From the NCBI GenBank assembly GCA_038093975.1, contig JBBPTG010000161.1, forward strand, positions 1 to 56,550: 56,550 nt of DNA. The letters are read 5' to 3'. The notes under the pieces are model-generated. The model saw only the letters and a program-made list of their open reading frames with translations. It was not told the DNA's origin and ran no database searches. This document shows positions 22,632 through 33,207 of this stretch, piece after piece; position 1 is the first letter of the stretch, and each line of letters begins with the position of its first letter. This DNA is from Chalciporus piperatus. Taxonomy: Eukaryota > Basidiomycota > Agaricomycetes > Boletales > Boletaceae. Position numbers and translations under genes: made by a program.

Positions 22632-24206
22632 ATGTCTACAAGCGCGAAGCAGTCGGACGACAAAATCCCCACCGGATATCCCTATTCATGGTCTCCCAGC
22701 TCGACCTCGTCCATAGATGAGTTCGTCGCAAAGGTATTCGTCCAAGTTTATGCACCTGAGGTTCTCGTCTCACACACACTGTTTCAGTACAAGCCGTCTA
22801 TGATCCAAAATGACGGTACGAAGCCGGTGAGGGAATTTCGCGACCGACGGAAGCAAATGTTCGCTGACGCGACTCCGCTAGTGGTTGTGGGTACGGTGCG
22901 AGGACAAAGAACCCAAGCCTGAGACATCAGTGGAGAATGAAGTCGCTGCGTTAAGCGAGGCCGCAGAGCTCGGTAAGGATATTACCCATGTGACAGAACA
23001 CGTCGCTGAGGCCATGACAGTGAAGACTGTGACTGAACGGGTTCAGGAGATTCAGGCAGGTTTGCTCCCTCGCGAAAGCATCTTTCATTGATGTCCCTCT
23101 AGAACGACAATTCGATTCCCCTACGCGCGAGCAAGAAAGCGGGTACACGAAGCAAGAAGGAGGTCAGGGAAGAGGTATGCCGACAGCACTAACCCAGCTA
23201 TGCAGTCAGGGGCTTACCTTTCCAGGTACAAGCCGAGGCTGCGGACAAGCTCAAGGAGATTTCGAAGAAATATCATTACGTTCATGGCAAGTGGTAGGTC
23301 TTCGACTATTCTCTGATGCACATAACCTGATCTGTTTCCCAGGTTGATCTTTGCATCCTCTGATAAAGTGGATGCAATATGGTCAAAGATAGCTTGTAAG
23401 ATTCATCGAGTGAGCGTGTTGAGATGCTGAATATATTCTAGCTTCATTGGCATCTGGGCCCCTGTCCTCCACCTCTGCCTTTTGTGCCAAGGTTGCTACC
23501 TCGCCTGGAAATGATACTTCTGGTTACCAACATCTCATATGTGTTTACATCCCTGATGTCTATGACAAGGAAGATGTCATCAAGGTATGTGCATGCTAGG
23601 TGATGGTATCATGTTAAGCTCAGCTCTATTAGGTCATGAAAGTGCTTCTGAGACAACATGGTGTCAATCTCAGTGGAGTGAAGTCTGACCTGTATACATG
23701 TATAGGTATGATGCCCCAACCCTTTCAAGTTCTACCCTAGCCAATAGTAACTTTAAATCTCAGGTTTAGATAGCAAGCATCCCAGTGGCATAACTTCTAC
23801 AGTGAGTTTACTGTTGGCTTTACATATACATCTGACCTAAATTTTGGATAGGTTTGGAAGAATGTAGCATTGATGAAGGATCCAGAGATCAAGGTATGTT
23901 AGACTTGTGATCTCCAGTCAAAGATTAACTTGTTACCTGCAATCTCATCAGGAGTTGAAAGAGGCATACTATGCTGAGCTATCTGCTTCTAAAGCTGCTG
24001 CCGCTGAGGCATCCAAGGAGGCAAAGCCAACTGAAGGAAAGTCCAAGCCACTTCTGAAGAAGAAGAAAGTGGAAGATGATCCCTTTGCATCTGATGGTGA
24101 ATCTGAATCTTCTGATGAGAAAGACAAGGGCAAGAAGAAAAGAGCTCAGGAGAGTGAGGATGAGGAGAAAGGGGATAGGATGCCAAAGAGAAACAGGAAA
24201 ATGTAA
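22632..24206 (+). CDS. DUF1917 (Bles03/UPF0696-like, eIF4E-like fold) protein
   Basis: Family relative of human C11orf68/BLES03, an eIF4E-like fold of unknown role. Exons include 22632-22733, 22788-22826 and 22882 onward. Intron 22827-22881 (GTGAGG, branch GCTGAC, CTAG) is chosen because it restores YKPSMIQNDGTKP joined to WLWVRCEDKEPKPE, the conserved block. The next junction near 23050-23102 is uncertain and may use a GC donor after EIQ. Then come SIPLRASKKAGTRSKKEVRE, ISKKYHYVHGKWLIFAS, SAFCAKVATSP, HLICVYIPDVYDKEDV, LYTCIGLDSKHPSGITST and VWKN. The C-terminus is a long lysine/acid tail (KPLLKKKK, EDDPFASDGESE, KGKKKR) suggesting nuclear localisation. From about 23420 the gene is almost free of CpG although its 5' half is CpG-rich. 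Confidence 0.82.
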
Positions 24207-24376
24207 TTAGTGAGCTGGTTAGCTCTTTTTCTCTTAGTCCTGTATGCATGAAGACCTTGATTCAGAAATATAATTGAGGGCCTTTCCCAACTAATATAAA
24301 AACCAAAGATAGATACTACCTTTCTTGAACATATGCCCTTTGCATCATTATGGCATAGAACACATATGATTCCACT

Positions 24377-24484
24377 GGTGAGATGGCCGAGCGGTCTAAG
24401 GCGCCAGACTAAGGATCAGGTCATTTCAGATGACCATACACTATCTGGTCCGAAAGGGCGTGGGTTCGAATCCCACTCTCATCA
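24377..24484 (+). tRNA. tRNA-Leu(AAG) with a 28-base intron
   Basis: The acceptor stem pairs 24377-24383 (GGTGAGA) with 24477-24483 (TCTCATC), discriminator A at 24484. A box TGGCCGAGCGGTCTAAGG and B box GGTTCGAATCC are present. The anticodon stem CCAGA (24404-24408) pairs with TCTGG (24444-24448). The loop gives anticodon AAG at 24411-24413, and an intron of about 28 bases (24415-24442) sits one base after the anticodon, the canonical position. A long variable arm fits a class II leucine tRNA. A T-run (TTTTTG) follows as terminator. Confidence 0.95.
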
Positions 24485-24606
24485 CACTTTTTGTTGTTGT
24501 AATTGTGGTCCTACTAGCACTATTTGCTTTTTGAACAACTATTACATCTGAAAGAGTTTACAATACTCCAAGGAATCTGCTAGCAATTGACTTGCCAGTG
24601 GAATAT

Positions 24607-25771
24607 TCAAACATTCTGCAATTGCATCTGTCTATCTAAATACAACTTTGCATACTGTGAAGCCTTGGTTGCATCCCCTTCCCAATATCTACAATTCCTT
24701 CCACCTGCTAGAGGCCGAACAAAATGCTCAACAAAATGCTGGCTTAGTGCTTGCTCGGAATTGGAGTTAAAGATGAGAAGTCCTCCACGAACATACATCC
24801 AAAGTGTTTCGTGACTAGGGTAATCTTGAACCAGAGAAATTGCATGAGCCAACAGAGCTTGCGTGAAGACTAGCTCCTGTAAGAACACATCTCCACTTCG
24901 CAGAGCATCTCGAGAAATTGTGAGGATATAATGAACAGCGCTGTAGTCCGAGACGTGGCGGGCGATCCATTGTTTCGTCTCCTCGATTTCCCGTCGGAGA
25001 ATTGCAACGAAATCAAGAGTCTCCGCCCCCGAAAGGTGATCTGAGAGAAGGCTACGTGTGCAGATTGCTCGGTGAGTCCATGCGAAGTAGTTCCGAGGAT
25101 AGAGTTCGCAGGCACGTGTTACCAACGCGAATTCGTGGTCGAGATCCTCTTGTGAAGAGAACTGGAGGCGCTTAGACGGGTCTAAGCCCAGTGGAGGGCT
25201 ACGGGATTGTGAATCCCAAGCGCGACTTAAAAGCCATCGCCTGTGATACCACAGTTCGGCGTGTTTAGCGCATTGGTGTGAAGAGAGTAAGGACACAATG
25301 AAGCGCAGTTCTGTGAGGGGATCGATCAGTTGCAATGTGGCGAGATGCTTTCGGGTGTTGAGAGCAGTCTGGTGGGATGGGTTTGCGAGGATCAGGATGG
25401 ACGTCGAGGCGATCAGAGCCTGGACGGTAGATGGGTCGGGAGTGCTACCTCCTTGGAGCATTGGCGCGGTGAACGCGCTACGGGATGCTTTGAAGATGCC
25501 AACTGCGTAGATATAGACTTTGTAGAGAACCTTTTGGGGCACGCCGAGGTTATTCTCGACGTAGAGGAAGGGAGCGAATGCTGATCCCGACTCAGCGCTT
25601 TGCAGCCAGGCGGAAGCATCGCCGGGTAGGATCTCAATCGTCTGGCTGGAGACGGACAGCATATAAATCAAGACCGAGTGGGCTTATGATGATTACTCAC
25701 GGACATTGGGCTAGGAGTGAAGCCAGGAGTTCATATGTGCTCGCAGTCGAGGATGCAGTGAGTGGATTCAT
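24607..25771 (-). CDS. Protein prenyltransferase alpha-subunit-repeat protein (PTAR1/ECM9-like)
   Basis: Two exons, 25771-25701 and 25645-24607, joined in phase (QCP then QTIEILPGD) into 369 residues. The alpha-subunit repeats are visible as ELWYHRRWLLSRAWD and ELYPRNYFAWTHRAICTR, the W-x-x-R pattern of farnesyl- and geranylgeranyl-transferase alpha subunits. The weak spacing and the long N-terminal half fit the PTAR1/Ecm9 branch better than RAM2 or BET4. Human PTAR1 pairs with the Rab GGTase beta chain to form GGTase-III; the same job here is inferred. Codon composition changes along the gene: the 3' quarter (24607 to about 24880) has very few CpG, the rest many. Confidence 0.8.
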
Positions 25772-26076
25772 GCAAGGTGCCGCGACGTCGTGTGAACCCT
25801 CCTCAAGGCCTCCTTGACCAATTCCATCACCTGCCCAATCTGCCCAATGCCAGGTGCCTCTCTTCAAGGACTCTTCAAGGTTATCTTGTTGCTTACCGCT
25901 GGATCAAACGAGCCAGAACGGTCGTCCTTCTCCAAGAGGTCCGCAGATGCGTTGTTGCGCGATAGTGCTTTGGCATCCTATCGGATGACGTAGCAGAATG
26001 CCATCCCGAATGATCGTACTAGTAAGTCGGATTATCTGTCTTCTTGATCATTACCGTAGCTCGGTACACCGTACTC
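25772..26076. promoter_or_regulatory. Divergent promoter between PTAR1-like and GT49 genes
   Basis: About 300 bases separate the two divergent start codons. No clear TATA or CCAAT element; no open frame of note. Confidence 0.4.
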
Positions 26077-27731
26077 ATGTCTCATCCCGCCGTGGCTAAG
26101 AGGCTCATCCACGTCCTCGTTACCATCTACATAGGCAGTGCGATCATCTACTCGTCGTACTCTTTGCTCTCAATCGCGTCCCTGGGGATAAGACCATGGT
26201 TCGATTCAATCTCTGCGGATACAAGGGAGCGAGTCAAGTCAAGGGAAATTAATCTCGCGCTGATACCCGCCAGCATTCGTGAGGCGTCCTTGTACTGGTC
26301 AGCGACACCGAACGAGAAGATTGGACTCGAGAGCGCAGAAGTCGCGATGAAGGAGAGCGTCTTTCTGTCAAAAGCTTTCTCCCAGAGCATGCAACCTTGC
26401 AAGGTCGTTCCGTTTTACTTCAGGGGTTCAGCAAACATCGACGATGACGATATAACTATTACTACCCTCGTCACCTTCAATCGATTCAAGGTGTTTGGAG
26501 AGCTGGCGAAACGGTATAGAGGTACGAACCCGTTCTTTGCGAGTCACTGCTTCTCAAACTGTACGTGTAGGTCCGATATCGGCGGCCATTCACATCAGAC
26601 CCAGTGATTCTGACGTTGTTCTCGATGCACTGCACGAGTTGTATACGTCGACCCCGGGGATGTCCACTTTCGTCGACGTTCATCTTGTTATCTCCCCATT
26701 CTCCCGCCAGCTTAATACATGGCGCAACGCCGCCCGTCTCTTCGCACGCACTGAGTTCGTCATGATGCTCGACATCGATTTCGCCATGTGTACCGACTTC
26801 CGCAGTCATGTTCGAGCCAAGTTGGATGGTGAAGTTAAACGTAGCCTGCAGGATGGCCGCACGGCGTTGGTCGTTCCAGCATTCGAGTACGTCAATCAAA
26901 GGGATGGTGTCGACGCGAATAATTTTCCGAGCGATAAAAAGGTGCTTTATGGCCCCAGCTTCGTATATTTCACTTGACCAATTGAACCCTTTCAGGCGCT
27001 TCTTGAGCTGGTCAAGACCAAGAAGATCGACATGTTCCATAAATCTTGGGCCCCGGGTCACAGCAGTAGCGATTATGCTCGGTTCTATGCTGCCGCTCCA
27101 GGAGAGGTGTATCAAGTCAAGCACTATCAGTCAGCTTATGAGCCGTATGTCATTTTCAGGAAAGAAGGTCCACCATGGTAGATATCACGAGCTTTGTGGC
27201 CATGTGTTCTCATCGAATCCGTCCTCCTCTAGGTGCGATGAACGCTTCGTAGGGTACGGCGGGAACAAAGCTGCATGTCTCTACGAAATGTATGTCTCAG
27301 GAATGACATTCCATGTCCTCGCGGATCATTTCCTGGTTCATCAAAGCCACGCGTATGAAGAAACCGCGCGCCGACTAGAGGTACGCAGTCTAATCAGACT
27401 TGGGCTCCATGGAGCTCGCCTGATCCCTCTGCACCAATAAGCGCAAGAGCAATCGTAAGATTTACCAAGAATTCAAAGAAGAAGTTTGCCTTCGGTAGGC
27501 GTCACTCTTTCAGCCGGCGAGAGTGCTGCTTAACATACTCCTTTAGGTATCTCCGGCAACACCACGATGCTGGCACTTTGAATACCACCTTGGGCCATAA
27601 TGTCGTAGAGGAATGCAAGAAACTCAAAGGGGTTTCGAGTGCTGCTGTCTACGTACGTCTTGCTTCATCGGTAAGCTTCTTCTTACCAATTTCCATGTAG
27701 ATCGTAGGTGGGAAGGTGTAGAAGATCGTGT
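26077..27731 (+). CDS. GT49 (LARGE-type) glycosyltransferase, type II membrane protein
   Basis: Exons 26077-26521, 26571-26941, 26996-27177, 27233-27380, 27442-27494, 27547-27670 and 27711-27731 splice in phase to 447 residues. An N-terminal hydrophobic anchor (LIHVLVTIYIGSAIIYSSYS, residues about 8-27) implies a Golgi type II protein. The catalytic domain shows TTLVTFNRFKVFGELAKRY, GPISAAIHI and a DxD motif in FVMMLDIDFAMCTDF for metal and nucleotide-sugar binding. Later come YEPYVIFRKEGPPWCDERF and the block GYGGNKAACLYEMYVSGMTF with FLVHQSHAYEE, typical of PF13896. In animals this family adds matriglycan or beta-1,3-glucuronosyl sugars; the fungal product is not known. An in-frame ATG at 26044 gives an alternative start. 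Confidence 0.85.
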
Positions 27732-28019
27732 CTTGAAGTTTCCGATCCGTGCCCACGTCGACATTGTTTTGTGTTTCATTGTATCCATTCCCCAATGTTT
27801 GGATCGTAGCCCCGTCAATCAGATTAGATTAGTACAAGTAGTTGTCAACGTGGCACCTATGCCCGTGGCAGTGCAGAAATGTCCAGCAAGTCACCGCATC
27901 GCTCCTTCCATCCTAACCGGCGGACTGTCGAGGTTCGACAGCACAAATATCTTTACGACCTGCACCGTTATTTATCACACTGTCCTAGGTGAATTCTAGT
28001 CTGGCGGCGTCGCCGAAAC

Positions 28020-31000
28020 ATGACTACACGTCGTCAAGCACGGACGAGACGGGCAGCGTGGTTAGCCTTTGGGTTGGTCGCGCTGGCTGCCTTCTCAGTC
28101 TCCGCACACCCTGAAGCATCGCTATCTTTGCAAAGTGTAAGGCTCTCTTTACTTGTTTGTACTTCCTCACTCAAGTGCACCGTGTCAGGCACAGCCGGAG
28201 ACCACACCTGACCTCGGTACCCATCATGTTCACGAGAAACTCGTAAGTTTCTTTGCGTTCCGTCGTAGTCACTCAGAACTACCATCGACCGTGTTGTTCC
28301 ACAGACGCCGCACCGCACACATGCAGACGCTGACCAGGCAGCCGAAGGTTTGATTCCAGTCCCTCGAATATTCACAAGACGATTGACCCTCCAACAGCCT
28401 CACGTGCATACAAATTCGCAATGCTCACACTCGACAATCTCACCGCATACCCTCCCCCATACGACTACGACCCCTTCTCGCAACCCAACCAATCCCAGAT
28501 ATCCTCATTCCTCTCCTCATACCTCCCAAGCGCTCAAGGTCAAGGACCCATCAGTAGTACCATTCGTATAGCAATCAAGCTGCATCAAAAGTTTTCGCCT
28601 TTCCGGTTCTTCTCCTGGGCGGACGGATCGGAGACGGCTGCAAGGAAAATGGACGAGGAGATGCATGGAAAGGCGATTAAAGTAATTGATTTGTTGCAGT
28701 ATTCTGCTGAGTTGGGGAATGCAGATGCGATATATGCTCTTGCTCGGTTGTCTTTGGTGCGTTGTATAAATCTCTCCGCCGTGTGCTGGCTGACATTCCT
28801 TGTGTAGTTCCCTCCAAACATCTACTTTCCCTTGGATCCTAAGCTTGCATACTCGTATTTCTCTACACACGCGTCCATGACCGGTAACGCGTCTTCGCAG
28901 GCGCTACTGGCCTTCTTCCACGCCACGGGATACGCGGATGTTGTACCGATTGATCAGGCAAAAGCCATGTTGTATTACACGTTCGCTGCCCAAGGAGGAC
29001 ACATGGGTGCGCAAATGGCGCTCGCATACCGTTACTGGAGTGGTATTAGCACGTCAGAGGAATGTCCTCGGGCTGCGGAATGGTACGAAGCAGCAGCAGA
29101 CTCGGGTGAGTGACCAGACTGGATCGCGAGTTTTGTAGTGTCCGTTAACGACGATGGATAGCCATGGAGATGTTCCTGTCAGGTCCCCCTGGCGGTCTGA
29201 CCCTGCCTTACACGCATACACGGCTTTCTGATCTGGATGGGGGTGCATATGGTCCTGGTGCTAGTGTTGCATCAACTGGACTCAACGTCGTGAGGCCGGC
29301 TGTCAAAGCTGGTCTCGCCCAAGCTGCAGGTGAAACATGGGATGATCTCCTCGAGTACTATATGGTAAGCGTCACTCAGTCACAGTTCGCGGCGCTTCGA
29401 CTCATAGGTTTCCGTAAAGTTCAATGCCGACCGAGGCGAAATGGACTTTGCATACAAGCTTGGCAAGATTTTTTACCAAGGGAGCATCTATGCGACCGCT
29501 GGTGGGATAGCCTCAGGCTCGGAAGGCGTTGGAGGTATAGGCCAAGATTTCAGCCTCGCTCGATCCTACTTCCTCCAGATCGCACGTCAAGTCTGGCCTC
29601 GCGATCCTACCAACCCGCTCCAACACAACCTTGTTGATGACAAAGCGGAAGGCATCACACAGCCCGGATGGGCGGCCAGGAGTGCCGGGTATCTGGGAAG
29701 AATGTATATGCGCGGGGAGGGCGTGAAGCAGGATTATGAGATGGCCATGATGTGGTTCGAGCGTGGAGCCGAGTTTGATGAACGGGAATGTCATAATGGG
29801 TTGGGCATTTTGTGGAGAGATGGGCTGGTCAAGGGACGACAAGACATTACGAGGGCGTTGGGACACTTTTCGCATGCGGCTGGACAGGAGTTGGCGGAGT
29901 CGCTCGTCAACCTCGGTAAACATCACTATAGTGAGTGCATTCCGCATGTTTCTTTCTGGATGAACGTTTACACACACGCCGAAAACAAGCCCGAGGAGAT
30001 TTGAAGGCTGCCGCAGTCTACTTTGAGACGGCGATCCGATATGGGTCTCCCTTCGAGGCTCATTTTTATCTAGCCAAGATTAATACTGCGAACATCCATA
30101 CTGCAGTCCTTTCACCGGGTGTCGCCGCCGGGTCTTGCGCCAACGCTGTCACGTTCTACAAGTTGGTCGCTGAACGTGGTGTTTGGGACGACAACCTCAT
30201 CGAGGATGCGGAGTTTGCTTGGACCAGCGGTACTTCGCGAGGCAAGGAGATGGCTATTCTCAAGTGGTGGATTGCGGCGGAGAGAGGATCGGAAGTCGCG
30301 CAGAATAACCTGGCTTACGTTCTTGACCAGGGTGAGTCGATATGTTTTATGCCGCGTTTCTTTCGACTGAACAGTGTGCGTGTGTGCTTATAGACAGAAG
30401 CATTCTGCGTCTCACGCGTTTCGCTCCGATCGAAGCGTCGAATGATACTGCACGATTGGCGTTGACGCAGTGGACTCGGTCGGCTTCACAGCGTAACGTT
30501 GACTCGTTGGTCAAGGTTGGGGATTACTATTACCATGGTCTCGGGGTCCGCGACGAACCTGAATCCGTCCGATGGGAAAAGGCTGCTAAATACTATCAAA
30601 GTGCAGCGGATACTCAATTCAGCGCGCTCGCGATGTGGAATCTAGGATGGATGTACGAAAACGGTATCGGTGTACCCCAGGTGAGTGATGACGACATGTC
30701 GAGAGTCTAGACGACGGAGCCGAGATTGATTATCATTCTGCTTGCGTTAGGATTTTCATCTCGCGAAGAGACATTACGATCAAGCGCTCGAAACGAACGG
30801 CGAAGCGTATCTTCCGGTGTTACTTTCGTTGATCAAACTGTATGCGAGAAGTGTTTGGCATACGCTGCAGGGTGGACAGAACGGTCTCCCGATGTGGGGA
30901 TACGACGAGGATAAATGTACGGATCACCTTTCACCGAGTTTACCAACAGGTGCTGATGTCTACAATCACAGTGTCCGTTGCGGAGAGGGCGACTTTGAAG

Positions 31001-31581
31001 CGGGAAATCGATGCTGCTTCACCAGGAGCGACCGAAGTCGAGAAAGAGGATCAGGCGGTATCTACGTCGGAAGAAGTCGAAGACGATTTCAGAGACGATG
31101 GCACGTGGTATCTTGGGAAAGCCAGAGAAGAGTTCCGCAGACGTCGGATGGGAGAAGGTCGTCGGGAAGACGAAGAGGATCCCGTGCAGGTATGTCACTG
31201 TCCGTGCCCAGCGGTGCCACTCACGGGTGGACGATATTGATATTGGATACATAGTGGGCGAGGGACCGAAGGAACGCAGAGAACGAGCGGGACGGCGATT
31301 TTGGACCTGAAGATTACTTTGACGCTGCCTTGCGTGGCGGACATCGTGGTGAAGAAGATATCGACGAGTTCACGGAGACGATGTTGTTGGTTGTGCTTTG
31401 TGTCGCCACTGCAATTTTGATTTACACTCGCACTCGGATCGTGGAGCGGGCACGGAGGGAAGAGGAGGAAGGACGGGCTGGGCAAGAGCAACCTCAAGCT
31501 CAGGCTCAGGAGCGACAGAATGGTGGGATGTTCCCGCCACCCGGAGACCCTGCACGAGACGATTGGTTGATTTGGCGATGA
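28020..31581 (+). CDS. HRD3: ERAD component HRD3/SEL1L
   Basis: The ER-membrane partner of the Hrd1 ubiquitin ligase. Twelve exons (28020-28136, 28189-28242, 28305-28347, 28398-28756, 28808-29105, 29162-29364, 29408-29930, 29996-30331, 30394-30680, 30751-30916, 30972-31189, 31255-31581) splice in phase into 976 residues. A signal peptide (AAWLAFGLVALAAFSVSAHP) precedes a luminal domain of SEL1 repeats, such as AMLYYTFAAQGGHMGAQMAL, RSAGYLGRMYMRGEGVKQDY and AMWNLGWMYENGIGVPQDFH. The block TMLLVVLCVATAILIYTRT near the end is the single membrane span, followed by a basic then Gln-rich cytosolic tail. Intron 28348-28397 was chosen because it restores QAAEASRAYKFAML; without it the frame fails. 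Confidence 0.93.
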
Positions 31582-32016
31582 GGGAGACGTGATCGTTCTT
31601 CGGGTGTATATCTAATCGAATATCCGTCATTTTGCATAGTCTAATGAACGTACACACGAGGAGCAAGGGCGCTTGTTTGGTCCTGCTTGGCTTGGTCTGA
31701 GTACTTACACGTGAAGGAAAAGGAACGCGCTCTCGGGTCGGTAGCTCACACGTCGAAGTCGAAGTTCGAGTTTGTCGTGTTCGCTGTCCATCAACAGGTC
31801 CAGACCGTCCAGACTAATTTTTTCTTCTGATTCAGATACCCACACGCAGTCAGGGTCGAGCCAACTCACCCGACTAATACCTTGGTATCTCTGATCAAGA
31901 TTCACTCAGGCTGACAGACCAGTTCCAAATTCCAACGCTGTCCAACACATATCCCCCCATCGACAGTGTCCCCCACACGCGCATAGCGACCTACCCCTCC
32001 ATACCCGCGCGTCCAA
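31582..32016. other. Intergenic between HRD3 and the SWIB gene
   Basis: 3' flank of HRD3 and promoter of the next gene. No gene recognised; long minus-strand frames here are antisense shadows. Confidence 0.4.
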
Positions 32017-32971
32017 ATGACCCTCGACCTCCAAGCGCTCCAAGCACCCATCACCCGTATCCTCACCGCGCCGAACGTGGACCTCTCCACCATCAGCGCG
32101 AAACGCGTTCGTAAAGTTCTTCGCGAGGATCCCGAGTATGCGTTTCTGGGGTTGACGACGGAGATGTTGAAAGTAAATCGGGAGGCAGTGGATGGGGTTA
32201 TTGCGAGGATATTCGAGAGCGTGAGTAGGGAGGCTAGGGAGGGTGGCGGTCAGAGTGAGCGGGGGTCGAAGCGGAAGCGGGAGGACGACGAGCGGGGAGA
32301 GGGAGAGCCGAGCGAGCCGAGCGAAGAAGCAGAAGCAGAAGCAGACGCAGACGCAGACGCAGACACAGACGCAGAAGAGGTAGACAACGCCAAAGTCCAT
32401 GCGCCGAAGAAGAAGAAGAAGGGAAAGAAGACGGTCGAGGAGAGCGACGCCGAGTTGGCGAGAAAGCTGTCTTCGGAGATCAACAGTCGTTCGAGGAGGG
32501 GGTCTGCCAATGTGGCTACGTCGAGCCCGAGGAAGGCGAAGCGAAAGCCAAAGAAGAGTGCTGAGACGGTTGACTCTGAGGAAGACGAGGAGCCCAAGCC
32601 CAAGAAGCGAAGCACGGCCAAGGGTGGGTTCGCAAAGGAGTATCTGCTCAGGTATGCGCATACATTGCACTCTGACGCAAGTATGAGCTCACTGTTTCTG
32701 CAGCGAACCTTTGTCCGCGGTACTTGGGGTAGAGAAACTTTCTCGTCCACAAGTCGTGAAGAAGCTATGGGAATACATCCGTTCGCATGAGCTTCAAAAT
32801 CCCTCGAACAAGAGGGAAATCATCTGTGACGGTGGACTCCGCCCTGTCTTCGCCGTTGACAAGATCGACATGTTCCGAATGAACAAAGTGCTGGGACAGT
32901 ACGTAGCCTTCGCATTAGTGACGATTGACCGTTGAGCTCACCCTGGCCGCAGGCATCTTCACGAGGAATAG
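32017..32971 (+). CDS. DEK_C plus SWIB/MDM2 domain protein (UAF30-like)
   Basis: Exons 32017-32651, 32704-32898 and 32953-32971 give 282 residues. The N-terminus has a DEK_C domain (ISAKRVRKVLREDPEYAFLG). The middle is a highly charged linker (Lys/Arg, Glu/Ala/Asp runs and KKKKKGKK). The C-terminal SWIB domain reads FAKEYLLSEPLSAVLGVEKL, then SRPQVVKKLWEYIRSHELQ, ICDGGLRPVF and MFRMNKVLGQHL. This domain order matches yeast Uaf30 and Tri1, linked to RNA polymerase I upstream activation or chromatin. The last coding exon is only 19 bases. Which of the two roles applies cannot be told here. Confidence 0.88.
32329..32384 (+). repeat. Six-base coding microsatellite (GCAGAA/GCAGAC)
   Basis: Tandem GCAGAA units turning into GCAGAC units inside the SWIB-gene linker, encoding alternating Ala with Glu or Asp. 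Being a multiple of three, length changes keep the frame. Confidence 0.85.
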
Positions 32972-33207
32972 CAATAGCAGATTTGTACGCGACGCTTGTA
33001 CCAGAATCTCCAATGTATATTTGATCGTTTGTAACATTTTGGTTGAGAAACTTCAGGATATAACTAAGATCCAATCCACAATGAAACCTGGCAATTCCGA
33101 TTACGTATCTTAATACAGGTAACAGAGGTAGTAAGTACTAGTAAGTGCTCGTGGGTTCTGGTCATTATCTGGCGTCCCTTTACAAAAGTGAAGCATGCTG
33201 TTAGACA

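Noticed and set aside
31906..32670. 254-codon minus-strand open frame with a Val-Cys run
   Set aside because: Antisense shadow of the SWIB gene; the VC run is the reverse of the GCAGAC repeat.
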